A stretch of DNA of 28,932 nt, taken from contig SMOI01000382.1 of NCBI GenBank assembly GCA_008000375.1, forward strand, positions 1 through 28,932. Reading direction: 5' to 3'. Under the pieces are notes generated by a model, which had not been told where the DNA came from, did no database searches, and saw only the letters and a list, made by a program, of their open reading frames with translations. Below, in pieces: positions 9,001-17,062 of the stretch (position 1 is its first letter; every line of letters starts with the position of its first letter). The DNA is from Poteriospumella lacustris (lineage: Eukaryota > Sar > Chrysophyceae > Chromulinales > Dinobryaceae). The translations under genes and the position numbers were made by a program.

Positions 9001-11725
9001 CTGGCCGTTCTCTACGACCTGCAGTACCCCGCCGACGACGGCTTCTGCGCCGCGCAGGCCGCCGACCGCGCCGCCTGCGAGTTCCGCAAGACGCTGCTCG
9101 ACCCGTGGCAGTCGCGCTGCCGCTGGGTCGCGCCGCCCGCGCTCGGCACGGCGCCCGACGGCCGCGTCGTGCCGCACGACACCGCCGCCGTCGTCACCGA
9201 GACGCTGCACGGTCGCCTCGTGCGCACAGCGCTCGTCCGCGCCACCGGCGGCGGCGGCGGCGGCGGCAGCGACGACGACGCGGCGGCGGGCGGCGCGGCG
9301 GGCGACTGGTGCGTGCTCAGCGCCGAGGACGACTCGCTCTTCGCGTTCTCGTCTCCTTCGCCGCCACGGCGCTCTTCGCCGCGCTCTTCGACGGGCTCCT
9401 CGACGGCGTCTTCGCGCCGCTGCTGCGCGACACCTCCGACGCCGCCGCCGCCAGCGCCAGCGCCGCTGTGTCGCCTGCGCCGCCGGCGACGGTGGGCGAC
9501 GCTGACGCTGCGACACCGACAGCGACGGCGACGGCAACGGCAGCGGCGCCGCTGGCGGAGGACGCCGACGCTGCGGCGAAGCGACGACTGGCCGCGGTGG
9601 CGCCCGAGCCGCCTCGCGACCCCGCGACACGCGACACCGACCGCGGCGACACCGGCGACACCGGCGACGAGGCGGCGGTGGACTGGGACGCGCTGGCGCC
9701 GTGGCAGGTGTCGCAGGACACCGCCGCGCTGCACGCCGCGCTGCAGCGCCTCGTCGGCGACAAAGACGGCGCCGCCGGCGGCGGTGTCGCCTGTGTCGCG
9801 GCGGTCGGTGTCGCGGGGGCGTCGGCGCTGCCGCCGGCGCTGCGGGCGGCGACGGGCGCCGAGGTGGGCGCGCTGCTGCTGCTGCGGCGCGTCGAGCGGC
9901 TGCTTACGCAGGACGCGCCGCCGCACGCGACGCCCGACGACGTCCGCGTCGCGCGCGACACGGCGCAGCTGTTCGTGCGCGCCGTGGCGCGGGCCGCCGA
10001 GACACAGGGCCGCGAGCCCTGCGGCCGTGTCGCGGCCGTGTCGCCGTCACTGTCGCCGTCGCCGTCGCAGTCGCAGTCGCCGAGGCGGTGGCGGTGGGCG
10101 GCGGTTTCGTCGTGGGCGAGCGGCGGCGCGCTGCTGGCGCTGAACGGCGGCGCGCTGTACTTCATCCTGACGAAGGCGGTGGTCCGCGGCGTGTCGTGGC
10201 AGCGCGCGTACCTGCGCGTGTGCCTCTGGGAGTGGGCCACGGAGGCCGCCGTGCTGCAGGTCGCCGAGGTCGCCGTGCTCGACGTCGCGCTGCCGCAGCT
10301 GCTGCGCCCCGCCGTCTGGCGCGCGCTCGGCCGCCTGCTGCGCGACTGGCGCCGCTTCTGGCCACGGGCCACCGCCGCCGCCGCTGAGGGCGACGACGCC
10401 GGCAACGGCAACGGCAACGACGCCGTCGCGGCGGAGCGCGTCGCGAGCGTCGCGGCGCTGCGACTGGCGGCGCTGCGGCCGTCGCTGTGGCAGAGCCGCT
10501 GGCTGCGCTTCTCGCGGCCACCGCCGCCGCCGCCGACAGCGCCGACGCCGACAGCGCCGCCGCCGACGACGACGCGACGCCGTCGCCGTGTCGCGCTTCC
10601 GCCGCGGCCGCCGCCGTCGCGCGACACGGCGGCCGCGTGGCTCGCGACACGCGTCGTGCGCGCGTTCGTGTCGCTGCCGCAGGCGCGGCGTTCGGCGGCG
10701 TGCGGCTGGCGGCGACGTTCGTCGTGTCGTGGCTGGTGCTGCTCTGGTACCGCGTCGTGGCGGCGTATTCGCAGCGGCTGCTGCGCGGCGCCGGCGACTT
10801 CGACCTGCTCGTCGGGCTGACGCTGGCGCTGCTCGCGCTCGCGGCTTGCGGCGGCGCCTCGGCGCTGCGGCGTCGCTGGCACCGCTGGCGACACCGCCGC
10901 AACAGCAGCGCCACCGGCGGCGGCGGCGACGGCGACGCGGCGAAAGTCGCCGTGTTGCCGGTGGCGGCCACTGCGGCGGCGGCGGTGGCGGTCGACGTCG
11001 ACGGTGACGGTGACAGCGACAGTGACGGCGACGGAGACGACGCGGCGCTGGCCGCGGAGCTGGCGCCGGCCGAGCGGCGGCTGTGGCGCGCGCTGCGGCG
11101 CCGTGTCAAAGCCGTCGACGGCGACGCGGCCGCCGACGCGACGTCGAAGCGACCGGCGCCGTGTCGCTGCGGCGCGATGCACCGCGACGCGTCGGTGGCG
11201 GCGTCGGCGGAGTCGTCGTCGACGTGGAGCCGCTGGCGCTGGTCGGCGTCGGCGGGGTCGGCGTCGTTCTCGCAGCTGTCGCTGTCGCCCGTCGGCGCGC
11301 TGAGTCGCGAGGCCTCCGACGTGTCGCAGGCCGCGACACCCGCCGCGGCGCCGCCGCCGCCGCTCGTGGCGCGTCTCGTGACCGCCACCGTCGCTGACGA
11401 TGTCGCTGTCGATGACGCCGATGACGGCGACGCTGCGTCGCGCGGGTCGAGCGTGGACAGCGCCGCGTTGGCCGGCTGGTTCAGCGACAGCGACGCCGCC
11501 TCCGACGGCGACGGCGACGACGACGGCGACAGCGTCGGCGTCGGTGTGTCGCGTGTCGCGCTGCGGGCCGCGTCGCCGCCGCTGCACCTCCACGTGGGGC
11601 GCCACTCGCCGCCGCAGCCGCCGCGTCGCGAGGCGCCGCAGCTGCGCCGGCGGCGCCTCGGCAGCGACGACAGCAGCGGCGGCAGCAGCGGCGTCTCGTC
11701 GTCGTTCTCGTCGCTCGAGACCTGA
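1..11725 (+). CDS. Giant FG-GAP propeller / PSxQ-stalk / REJ-like polytopic membrane protein (5' partial, frame-disrupted)
   Basis: The reading frame is open from the left edge, so the N-terminus lies outside the window. The stop is TGA at 11723-11725. Domains in order are two FG-GAP-like beta-propellers (105-1389, 1515-2799), a P-S/T-x-Q stalk (2800-4655), a REJ-like extracellular region (about 4700-6880), a low-complexity linker, a Cys-rich juxtamembrane segment (about 8000-8240), about seven hydrophobic helices (8396-10868) and an acidic Ser-rich tail. The frame runs 3 to about 6323, 2 to about 8697, 1 to about 9345, 3 to about 10680, then 2 to the end. Joined this way, every domain reads smoothly. 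REJ plus polytopic membrane architecture recalls polycystin-1-like proteins, and P-S/T-x-Q stalks are common in stramenopile surface proteins. A cell-surface adhesion or sensing role is inference. The frame changes may be sequence errors, unrecognised introns or pseudogenization. No canonical intron clearly explains them. Confidence 0.72.
105..1389 (+). other. Seven-bladed FG-GAP-like beta-propeller, copy 1
   Basis: Seven blade-like units of the form [FWM]G-x-[AS]-[VL]-[AS]-L-S-x-x-G-x-x-L-A-V-G-A-P can be read, for example WGFAVALNAAGDRLAVGAP, FGFALSLSAAGDALAVGA, FGSCVALAPSGRLLAVWAP and FGSVVALSGDGRVVAAAT. The fourth blade is the most divergent and ends in IVVGEP. FG-GAP blades form extracellular propellers in integrin alpha chains and many protist surface proteins. 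The Ca-binding DxDxDG loops of integrins are not obvious here. Confidence 0.8.
1515..2799 (+). other. Seven-bladed FG-GAP-like beta-propeller, copy 2
   Basis: This copy is identical to the first propeller (105-1389) at the protein level and, as far as read, at every base. It is separated from copy 1 by a P-S/T-x-Q linker of about 40 residues and leads directly into the long stalk. The absence of even silent changes indicates very recent duplication, gene conversion or an assembly artefact. Confidence 0.8.
2800..4655 (+). repeat. P-[S/T]-x-Q coding repeat (extended stalk, about 620 residues)
   Basis: About 155 units of a four-residue motif, P-S/T-x-Q or P-S/T-x-x (12-bp period, cag/ccg/tcg-rich), run without interruption. 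The third residue varies widely (A, S, T, G, R, L, E, V, W). Such Pro/Ser/Thr-rich arrays are typically extended, heavily O-glycosylated spacers in secreted or wall-associated stramenopile proteins. The 12-bp DNA repeat also creates long open frames on the other strand and frames that are not genes. Confidence 0.9.
4700..6880 (+). other. REJ-like extracellular region
   Basis: After the stalk the sequence becomes a non-repetitive, Ala/Val-rich ectodomain with N-glycosylation sequons. Two stretches resemble the receptor-for-egg-jelly (REJ) module. One, about 5460-5630, reads as FAWTL followed by LSPNPSQFRLAPFALVTGRVYRLRVEA. The other, about 6510-6700, carries VNAAPFGGALTLRV and then LTAPGWRDAAAEDYPLRFVF, like the NAPPxGG...GW.D..LPL.Y.F signature. 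The REJ family occurs in polycystin-1 and sea urchin sperm receptors. The frame change at 6307-6367 falls inside this region. Confidence 0.6.
6307..6367 (+). repeat. 17-bp direct repeat flanking a 44-nt frame-breaking segment
   Basis: The same 17 bases occur at 6307-6323 and 6351-6367, offset by 44 nt. Copy 1 read in frame 3 and copy 2 read in frame 2 both give T-Q-A-T-A. Frame 3 beyond copy 1 soon degenerates into Arg-rich nonsense, and frame 2 continues the domain. The 44-nt segment between equivalent points (6324-6367) therefore accounts exactly for the frame change. It has no GT-AG ends. Confidence 0.75.
8000..8465 (+). other. Cys-rich juxtamembrane segment and first transmembrane helix
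   Basis: In frame 2, about ten cysteines fall in roughly 80 residues (HNCSV...HRCAV...VSCTG...RQCPV...VVCSV...DDYCV...VSCRCGD). They are followed by a hydrophobic helix, AILAAFSAVWGAGLLLVLAQ, at about 8398-8457. The layout recalls a GAIN/GPS-like juxtamembrane position, but the canonical GPS Cys/Trp spacing and the HL-[ST] cleavage site are not visible, so autoproteolysis cannot be claimed. Confidence 0.5.
8681..8714 (+). repeat. 17-bp exact tandem duplication that shifts the reading frame
   Basis: Bases 8681-8697 are repeated exactly at 8698-8714. Copy 1 in frame 2 and copy 2 in frame 1 both read C-D-A-A-A. Frame 2 beyond copy 2 becomes Arg-rich nonsense, and frame 1 continues into a hydrophobic-helix domain. 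The extra 17 bases alone explain the frame change. The feature lies in a low-complexity Asp/Ala-rich loop after the first helix. Confidence 0.85.
9335..9350 (+). other. Apparent -1 frame change (frame 1 to frame 3)
   Basis: Frame 1 reads W-C-V-L-S-A-E-D-D-S-L-F-A and then turns into Ser/Pro/Arg-rich nonsense. Frame 3 takes up with V-L-V-S-F-A-A-T-A-L-F, a helix. A single missing base near 9343-9345 would join them. No short GT-AG intron fits here. Confidence 0.55.
10582..10690 (+). other. Apparent frame change (frame 3 to frame 2)
   Basis: Frame 3 runs through D-T-A-A-A-W-L-A-T-R-V-V-R-A-F-V to about 10680. Frame 2 then gives G-A-A-F-G-G-V-R-L-A-A-T-F. One missing base near 10681 would join them. 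A GT-AG intron at 10588-10682 (95 nt) or 10582-10682 (101 nt) would also give the right frame, but it would remove the plausible hydrophobic stretch, so the indel is slightly preferred. Confidence 0.45.
10870..11725 (+). other. Acidic, Ser-rich cytoplasmic tail of the giant membrane protein
   Basis: After the last helix the frame-2 product is charged and low in complexity. It has a basic RRRWHRWRHRR patch, Asp/Gly/Ser runs coded by gacggtgacggtgac-type repeats, a CRCGAMHRD segment, and Ser-rich stretches ending S-S-F-S-S-L-E-T at the TGA (11723-11725). The positive-inside rule puts it in the cytoplasm. The Ser/Asp content suggests many casein-kinase-2-type sites, which is inference only. Confidence 0.6.
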
Positions 11726-12399
11726 AACCGTCGCATGTACATATCTCTCTGCATTACTACCCATTACTAGCTCCCGACGCGGCGACCTTGTATGTACCGT
11801 CGTCGTCGTCGTGGCCATCATTACGCCGCTTTGTCCCGGCGCTCTCACCCGCCGCTCGTCTCGTCCTCGTGGCGATCGTTGCTCTTGCCCCTGTACCATC
11901 ACCCTGATCGCTGTTGCTCATTGCTGCCGTTTGTTGATCGTTGAGCCAGCCGCCTGCAGCGGCGGGCCGCGCATATGCCACCGACGGCGATATGCGACGG
12001 TCTCGCGGCTGCTCGCGCGGTGCGGCAACGCGGCGTGTGCATATCTCGTGCGGCGACTGCCACTGTCTGTCCCAGTGGCTCCGCGCGCCATCAGTTGTTC
12101 CATTCCCATTCCATTCCCCTTCGGCGACCGGGCGCGTTCTCAGCCGCCGGTCGCCCTCAGTTTCCTGCTGGCGTCTCCCTCGCCAGCCTCTTACCTCTGC
12201 CTCTTCCCTCTGCCTCCTCCCGCTGCCTATTGCCTCTCACCTCTGCCTCTCTACCCTACGCCTATTGCCTCTGCATCTCCTGTTTCCGTCCGTTCTCCTG
12301 TGTCTCGGTTCCCGGTAGTCCTCCTCGTATCCTTCTGTTGTAGCTGTTGTAGCCCTCCCCCATCTCCATTGTACCACTGTAGTCCTCCCCAATGCCTCG

Positions 12400-12442
12400 T
12401 AGCTGTAGCCGTAGCGGTAGCGGTAGCTGTAGCGGTAGCCGT
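12400..12442 (+). repeat. GTAGCN hexanucleotide microsatellite
   Basis: About seven units of GTAGC followed by T, C or G run in tandem within the convergent spacer. The feature is a simple repeat with slight degeneration. Confidence 0.85.
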
Positions 12443-12540
12443 CCCAGCCGTGTGGCTAGCGTGGCCCACGTGTTCGTTTCGCCTCGTTTCGTGTCGTTTC
12501 GTGTCCTCGTGCTCCTGTAACCGCCAACAACGTCATCTCT

Positions 12541-12610
12541 GTCCCTGTCTCTGTATCTGTCTGTCTCTGTCTGTCTCTGTCTCTGTCTCTGTCTCTGTCT
12601 CTGCCCTCTC
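12541..12610 (+). repeat. CTGT/CTCTGT pyrimidine microsatellite
   Basis: Interleaved tctgtc and tctgtctc units form a long polypyrimidine tract just downstream of the reductase stop codon. On the minus strand this would be a GA-rich 3' UTR. Confidence 0.85.
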
Positions 12611-12681
12611 TCTGAGCGGTGCTTAGGCCTTACACACTCCGACCGCTGCCCGTCGCTGCGAGGTCGACGGGGTCGGCGGGG

Positions 12682-13789
12682 TCACCACTGCAGCACCACG
12701 GCCGCGCCGCCCTGCTCGGCCGCCGTTTGGATCGCGGTTTGGTACTGTTTCAACGGGAACGTCGCCGTCGGGGGCAGCCGCGCAGCCTCCGCGTGCGACA
12801 GCAGCGCCTCGACGTCCGCGACCGCCTGGGGCAGCAGCGCCGCGTGGCCGGCGATCCACGTCGCCAGGTCGAAGCCCTCGACGGCCGCGTCTTGGAAGAT
12901 CGCCGACGACACGGGGATGTCCACCGTCGCCACCTCCAGCAGCGGCGCGAACCGCCCCTTGAAGCAGATCAGCTTTCCGTGCTGCCCCAACACGCGCACC
13001 GCCGCGGCGCCGAAGCGACCGCCGAGGCCGCTCACCACCGCGCGATGGCGCCCGCGATGCGACCGGACGAACGCCGCGTCCAGCAGCTCCTCCGCCGTGG
13101 GCTCCAGCACGGAAATACCCCGGGCCTTGGCCAGCGCAGCCACGGAGGTTCCAACCGCCGTCCCGGGCGCCGCTTGAAAGAGCGAAGCGCCCGGTGGCAG
13201 GTGCAGCGACTGCAGCAGCGCCCAGGCGGCCAAATGCACCGGAAACAGCGCCGCCGCCACCGGCGATACGCTCTTCGACACCGACACGGCCTGCGACGAG
13301 GCGACATTGACCTTGTCGGCCCAGGCACCGTCTTTAAACAGGAGAACCTGGTCGCCGACCTTGCGATGCTTCACCTGGCCGCCCACTTTGGTCACCTCGC
13401 CGACGCTGCTCAGACCGGCGAAATCAGATGCATTTGGTACCCGCTTCTCGCCTCGAATCTGTCAATTAGAGCAAAACCATTAGCACTATGAGACACAGCA
13501 CGGTGAGCAACGCCGTACCGCCGACACGTCGTCAGGAGAAACCAGCGCCGCCGTCACTTTCACTTGGATTTCATCGGCTTCCGGATCGGACACCACCGCT
13601 TCCTTGGTGTTCAGTCTAAGCAAAGCATCAGCATCACGATGAGAGGGGAACTACTGCAAGACATAGGGCCCCACGTTACCTCAACACGGACAACGGATTG
13701 CCGAACGAGTCTTGGTGGATGCTGGCGAACGACCGCACCGCCTGGAAGCGGTGCAAGGGCTTCAACGACTTCACACCGTTCACGAGCAT
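12682..13789 (-). CDS. Mitochondrial MDR-family reductase (2-enoyl thioester / quinone reductase-like), 3 exons
   Basis: Exons are 13789-13680, 13615-13519 and 13458-12682, with GT-AG introns of 64 nt (13616-13679) and 60 nt (13459-13518). The product is 327 residues, with stop TGA at 12682-12684. ATG 13787-13789 is chosen because it opens a basic, acid-free presequence (MLVNGVKSLKPLHRFQAVRS) typical of mitochondrial import. The GroES-like start follows (DSFGNPLSVLRLN; QVKVTAALVSPDDV; NASDFAG). Then comes the MDR Rossmann segment with FQAAPGTAVGTSVAALAKA (about residues 163-181) and a C-terminus FPLKQYQTAI, as in MECR/Etr1. MECR reduces trans-2-enoyl thioesters with NADPH in mitochondrial fatty acid synthesis. 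The catalytic Tyr expected after the P-S-D motif is not present in IRGEKR, so substrate and activity are uncertain. A generic zinc-free quinone oxidoreductase is the alternative. Confidence 0.85.
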
Positions 13790-14690
13790 GCTGCTTGGAT
13801 CTGCTCCACCGACACTACCACCACTGTCAGTTCACACTGTCGCCTTTAGAGGAAAAGCGATGGCAAAGTGGCGAACTGGCGACGTTTTAGATGTTCGACG
13901 GTCGTGCTGCCATTTCGTGTGCCAAAGACTGCTGCATATCGCAGCCAAAGTGCAGCATTCAATAGTACCTGGACATGATGGCGATGACGACCCCGCGGCC
14001 TGTCGACGCAGCAGAAGCACAGGGCACACGGCCAGTCACCGTAGGCAGCGTTGTCGTCGGTAGAATGCAGCGCCAATGACTGCGCGACCCGCCTGCGTCC
14101 TGTCGCCGGGTCAGCAGACGGGCACGAGGCGCACCGCACCGAGGAGAGAGGCGACGTGCTGGCGGTGAGTTACGAGGGGTGGTAGGAGGAGCGCAGTAGG
14201 AGGGAAGGGCTACGAGACGAATACTGCGCAAAATACAATACAAGAAAGGGAAAGGGGGGGGGGGCAGAGGGGCTACAGCGACGACAACAAATGGACCGCC
14301 CCCGCCGCCACGTGATGTGACGACGAGACCGGCGGACGTCGTCGTCGGTCGTTTGCGATGTCGGCGCGGGGACGACCCCGGACGGCGACGATAGCCAACG
14401 ACGACAACGGCGACCAGCCGACCGACGTCACCGACGGGGGACACGGTCAGATGAGAGACACGCACGAGACGGCGGTGTGACAACGGCAGACGGCGGCGGC
14501 GGTGCGCGGGAAGAGCGCCAAGGCTGTGAGCGGCCATAGGCGAACTGATGGCCGCCCGCCCCACCGCCACGCAGCACCGCCACGCGGCTACCGCCACGCC
14601 ACACCGCCACGTGACGGCAAAGCAAAGCAAATCAAATCAACAAACAAAAATCAGAGGCTCTGGCGCGGGGCGAGGCGGCGCTCCGAGCGC
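13790..14690. other. Intergenic region upstream of the reductase, downstream of the esterase
   Basis: It must hold the promoter of the minus-strand reductase and the 3' UTR of the minus-strand esterase. An 11-base G run lies at 14254-14264. An imperfect accgccacg repeat occupies about 14565-14615, followed by an aaagcaaagcaaatcaaatcaac tract that is AG/CA-rich. Open frames on either strand (for example minus 13959-14630) translate to Arg/Pro/Ser low complexity and are not supported. No TATA box could be chosen with confidence. Confidence 0.5.
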
Positions 14691-16507
14691 TTAGTAGTAG
14701 TAGCCCAGACGGTCCCAGACGTCGCAGAACTTCTCGCGGACGTGGTGCTGCACCTCGTAGCCGGGCTCGTCGAGGACGAGGAGGCTGTCGAGGGTGGCGT
14801 CGTACTTGGGGTAGTTCATCGGGATGGAGAGACTGCCCTTGTTGGGCGAGCCGCTGTGGTAGAAGTTGGTCCAGGCGTGCGACAGGTCGGAGACGAGGGT
14901 GACCTCCTCGGCCGTCGGCGTGTACGACACCGTCTTGCCGTCGGTGAAGACGTTGAAGACGAACGGGAGCTCCGAGCCGTGGCAGCACGAGCCGACGCAG
15001 AAGGTGTAGTCCGGGCCCCAGCAGTCGAAGCTCTCGACGTGTTTGAAGCGGTAGATGAACACGTCGGGCGCCGGGGTCTGCTTCGCCGCGAACGACGCCA
15101 GTGCGCCGCGGGTCATGTTGCGCAGGGGGCAGTAGAAGAGCAGGTCGGTGGCGAGGACGTTGAGGACGTTGCGGCCGTCGGTCTCGTTGGCGTTGACGAG
15201 GTCGAAGGGGTACATCTTCGTGATCTCCTCGCCCTTGCGCACGCCGAAGGTGCCGTCGATGATCACCTGGTACGCCGACTTCGACACGGGCTTCGTGAAC
15301 AGCTCGTACACGAAGAGCTGGCCTTCATCGTACAACGAACCCGCCAACAGCGGCACGTTGGGCGTTGTCCATTCACCACGCGCGAGGGCGGTGAAGGGCT
15401 GATCGGGCAGTTCGGCCGCGGGGTTCTCCTCGACGGTTTCGACCATCGGCGCGAAGGGCAAAAAGTTGATGAGGAGGTTGTTGAGGTTGAGCTTGACCGC
15501 GTGCTCCTGTGCGTCGAGGAGCTCTTCGACGGACTTCGTACGCATGCAAGCCACGTCGTCCTCGGCGCAGCCGACGTACTCGAAGACGTTCTTCGCGTTC
15601 GCCTTGGCGGAGGTGCGCGTGTGGAAAGGCAGCGACAGCGGGTTGGACTCCATGATCGCGCCAGCGAAGAGGCCCTTCGAGTTGGGCGAGGACATATGCG
15701 CAGCAACGGACATCGCACCGGCCGACTACAGAACGCAGCAGAGTACAGACACAACACACGAGATGAGCCACAAACGATGAGGCGGTTCGGGTGGAACGGA
15801 GAAAGGGCACAAACCTGTCCGGCGATAGAGATGCGCTCGGGGTTTCCACCGAACGCGTGGATGTTGTCACGCGTCCATTGCAGCGCCATGCGCTGATCCA
15901 AGATACCGTAGTTGCCCTTCTGGCTGGGCGAGGCGAGGAAGCCCATGACGCCGAGGCGGTAGTTGATGACGACGGAGGTCACTCCCTCTTGCGCAAACGT
16001 CGAGGCGTTGTACAGGGCACAGTTGCCCAGTCCCTGCTCGAAGGCACCGCCGTGGATCCAAAACTGGACGGGGTAACCATTGGGGTCCTTAGAGGGCTTC
16101 GAAGGAGAGAAGACGGTGAGGTACAGGCAGTCCTCCGAGATGCCGTAGTCCGGGCAGTTACCGGGAGGCAGTTTGCACACCTACAAGACAGGAACGATGA
16201 GTGGATAGACTGTGCTGATTGCCACGAGGCATGTGAATACCTGCGGGCAGCCAGGCGCGTCGAAGTTGGCCTCGTACGCGCCATTGTAAGGCTTCGAGAT
16301 TGCGGGGTACTCCCAGCGTAAATCACCAACAGGTGGCTGCGCATAAGGGATTCCCTTCCATTCACGAACACCCACTTCATTGTAGTGGCCCACCACTTGA
16401 CCCAGCGTCGTCGAAACGGTCAACAGAGGATCGGTCTTCAAACCGCCAATGCCCGCCGACGCAAGCGCGAAGAGCGTCGCAACCAAAACTACCAAGTTGA
16501 CCAACAT
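14691..16507 (-). CDS. Secreted type-B carboxylesterase (alpha/beta hydrolase), 3 exons
   Basis: Exons are 16507-16241, 16180-15815 and 15725-14691, with GT-AG introns of 60 nt (16181-16240) and 89 nt (15726-15814), both phase 0. The product is 555 residues, normal for the family, ending YYY-TAA. A signal peptide is clear (MLVNLVVLVATLFALASAG). Family signatures are in order: WKGIPYAQPPVGDLRW; EDCLYLTVFSP (signature 2, residue 105 on); oxyanion-hole HGGAF (132 on); FGGNPERISIAGQSAGA with nucleophile Ser212, split by intron 2 just before the Ser codon. The acid is Glu345 (SLYDEGQLF) and the base His460 (SCCHGSELPFVFN), so the triad is complete. It hydrolyses carboxylic esters in the secretory route or outside the cell. 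The natural substrate cannot be told, and it lacks any visible C-terminal anchor. Confidence 0.95.
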
Positions 16508-16710
16508 GATTCACCTTGCAAATTATTCGTTGAACTGTGATTTTAGTCGCTGTTGCGGCCGCTGCTGCCTTCGAATCCGATTGATGACCGATGAGCCGAC
16601 GCAGCGCTCATCATCACTGTCGAGGTCGATCTGCGGGAGTGGCTCCCCAGGCGGTGGCCAAGTTCAACGATGCGTCCGTTCGCGAATTCTTGGAGAACGC
16701 TGTGCTGGTC

Positions 16711-16756
<46 letters not shown>
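16711..16756 (+). repeat. ACGATG (GATGAC) hexanucleotide microsatellite, left array
   Basis: About seven and a half near-perfect acgatg units. A second, shorter array in the same orientation lies at 17020-17062, so the two flank the GC-palindrome block. Confidence 0.9.
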
Positions 16757-16760
16757 CAGT

Positions 16761-17016
16761 GTGTGATGCGCACCCTCTTGGAAAAGTGTGCGCGCACAAA
16801 AAGTGCGCAGCGCGCGCGCGCGCGCATATGCGCACATCGTCATCATGTCGTGCTTTTTAGCAGAGAGCTCTACGTTGATTTGTTACAAGGAGGTCCCAAC
16901 CTCGAGTTTCTGGCTGCTAAACAGGCAATTTTAACGGCTAGTGCGCAAGTGCGCATACGGACATCGCCATGCGCACCTGCGCGCGCATGCGCATATTTGC
17001 GCAGTGCGCATCACAC
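16761..17016. repeat. Inverted-repeat-ended block (possible foldback element) inside a GATGAC array
   Basis: A perfect 13-bp inverted repeat, GTGTGATGCGCAC at 16761-16773 and its complement at 17004-17016, bounds 256 bp. Both inner flanks are full of tgcgca/gcgcatatgcgc palindromes. Bases 16803-16834 form an almost uninterrupted alternating purine-pyrimidine tract with Z-DNA or cruciform potential. The outer flanks are GATGAC repeats in the same direction on both sides, as if the block had been inserted into one array. No open frame of substance is inside. Confidence 0.5.
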
Positions 17017-17019
17017 CCT

Positions 17020-17062
17020 GGATGACGATGACATCCGTGAATTCACGATGACGATGACGATG
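17020..17062 (+). repeat. GATGAC microsatellite, right array
   Basis: Two short runs of gatgac/acgatg units are separated by atccgtgaattc. The orientation is the same as in the left array at 16711-16756. Confidence 0.85.

Larger units (their letters stand above)
8940..10870 (+). other. Polytopic membrane domain (about six further hydrophobic helices)
   Basis: Hydrophobic stretches occur at about 8950-9020 (frame 1, LSVVRLLTALTASCLVLAVL), 9342-9425 (frame 3, RVLVSFAATALFAALFDGLL), 10108-10185 (GALLALNGGALYFILTKAVV), 10205-10305 (amphipathic, CLWEWATEAAVLQVAEVAVL), 10686-10770 (frame 2, RLAATFVVSWLVLLWYRVVA) and 10806-10868 (LLVGLTLALLALAACGGASA). A Cys-containing loop follows the first. The count suits a receptor or channel-like protein, but no pore or PLAT domain is recognisable. 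Confidence 0.5.
11726..12681. other. Convergent intergenic spacer, pyrimidine-rich
   Basis: This stretch lies between the stop codons of the giant gene (+) and the reductase (-). From about 12090 it is dominated by cct/ctc/tct runs and simple repeats. Open frames here (for example the extension of a frame from 11400 to 12626) translate to Ser/Pro/Leu/Cys low complexity and are not supported as genes. It should contain both 3' UTRs, but no clear polyadenylation signal was identified. Confidence 0.6.

Noticed and set aside
9317-11902. 861-codon minus-strand open frame, and a similar one at 10162-11754
   Set aside because: They are antisense shadows produced by extreme GC bias. The composition is Ala/Arg/Ser-rich with no domain, opposite the helices and tail of the giant gene.
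11400-12626. 408-codon plus-strand open frame running into the convergent spacer
   Set aside because: The first part overlaps the tail of the giant gene in another frame. The rest translates pyrimidine-rich simple sequence.
12619-13491. 290-codon plus-strand open frame opposite the reductase
   Set aside because: It is antisense to exon 3 of the MDR reductase. Arg/Gln/His-rich with no motif.
13959-14630. Minus-strand 223-codon open frame between reductase and esterase
   Set aside because: Low-complexity Arg/Pro/Ser product, no motif, and it spans an 11-base G run.
14502-15896. 464-codon plus-strand open frame opposite the esterase
   Set aside because: The minus strand encodes a complete carboxylesterase with triad and introns here. 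The plus frame has only charged low-complexity sequence.
16543-16860. Several small open frames on both strands
   Set aside because: They are translations of the GATGAC microsatellite and the alternating GC tract.
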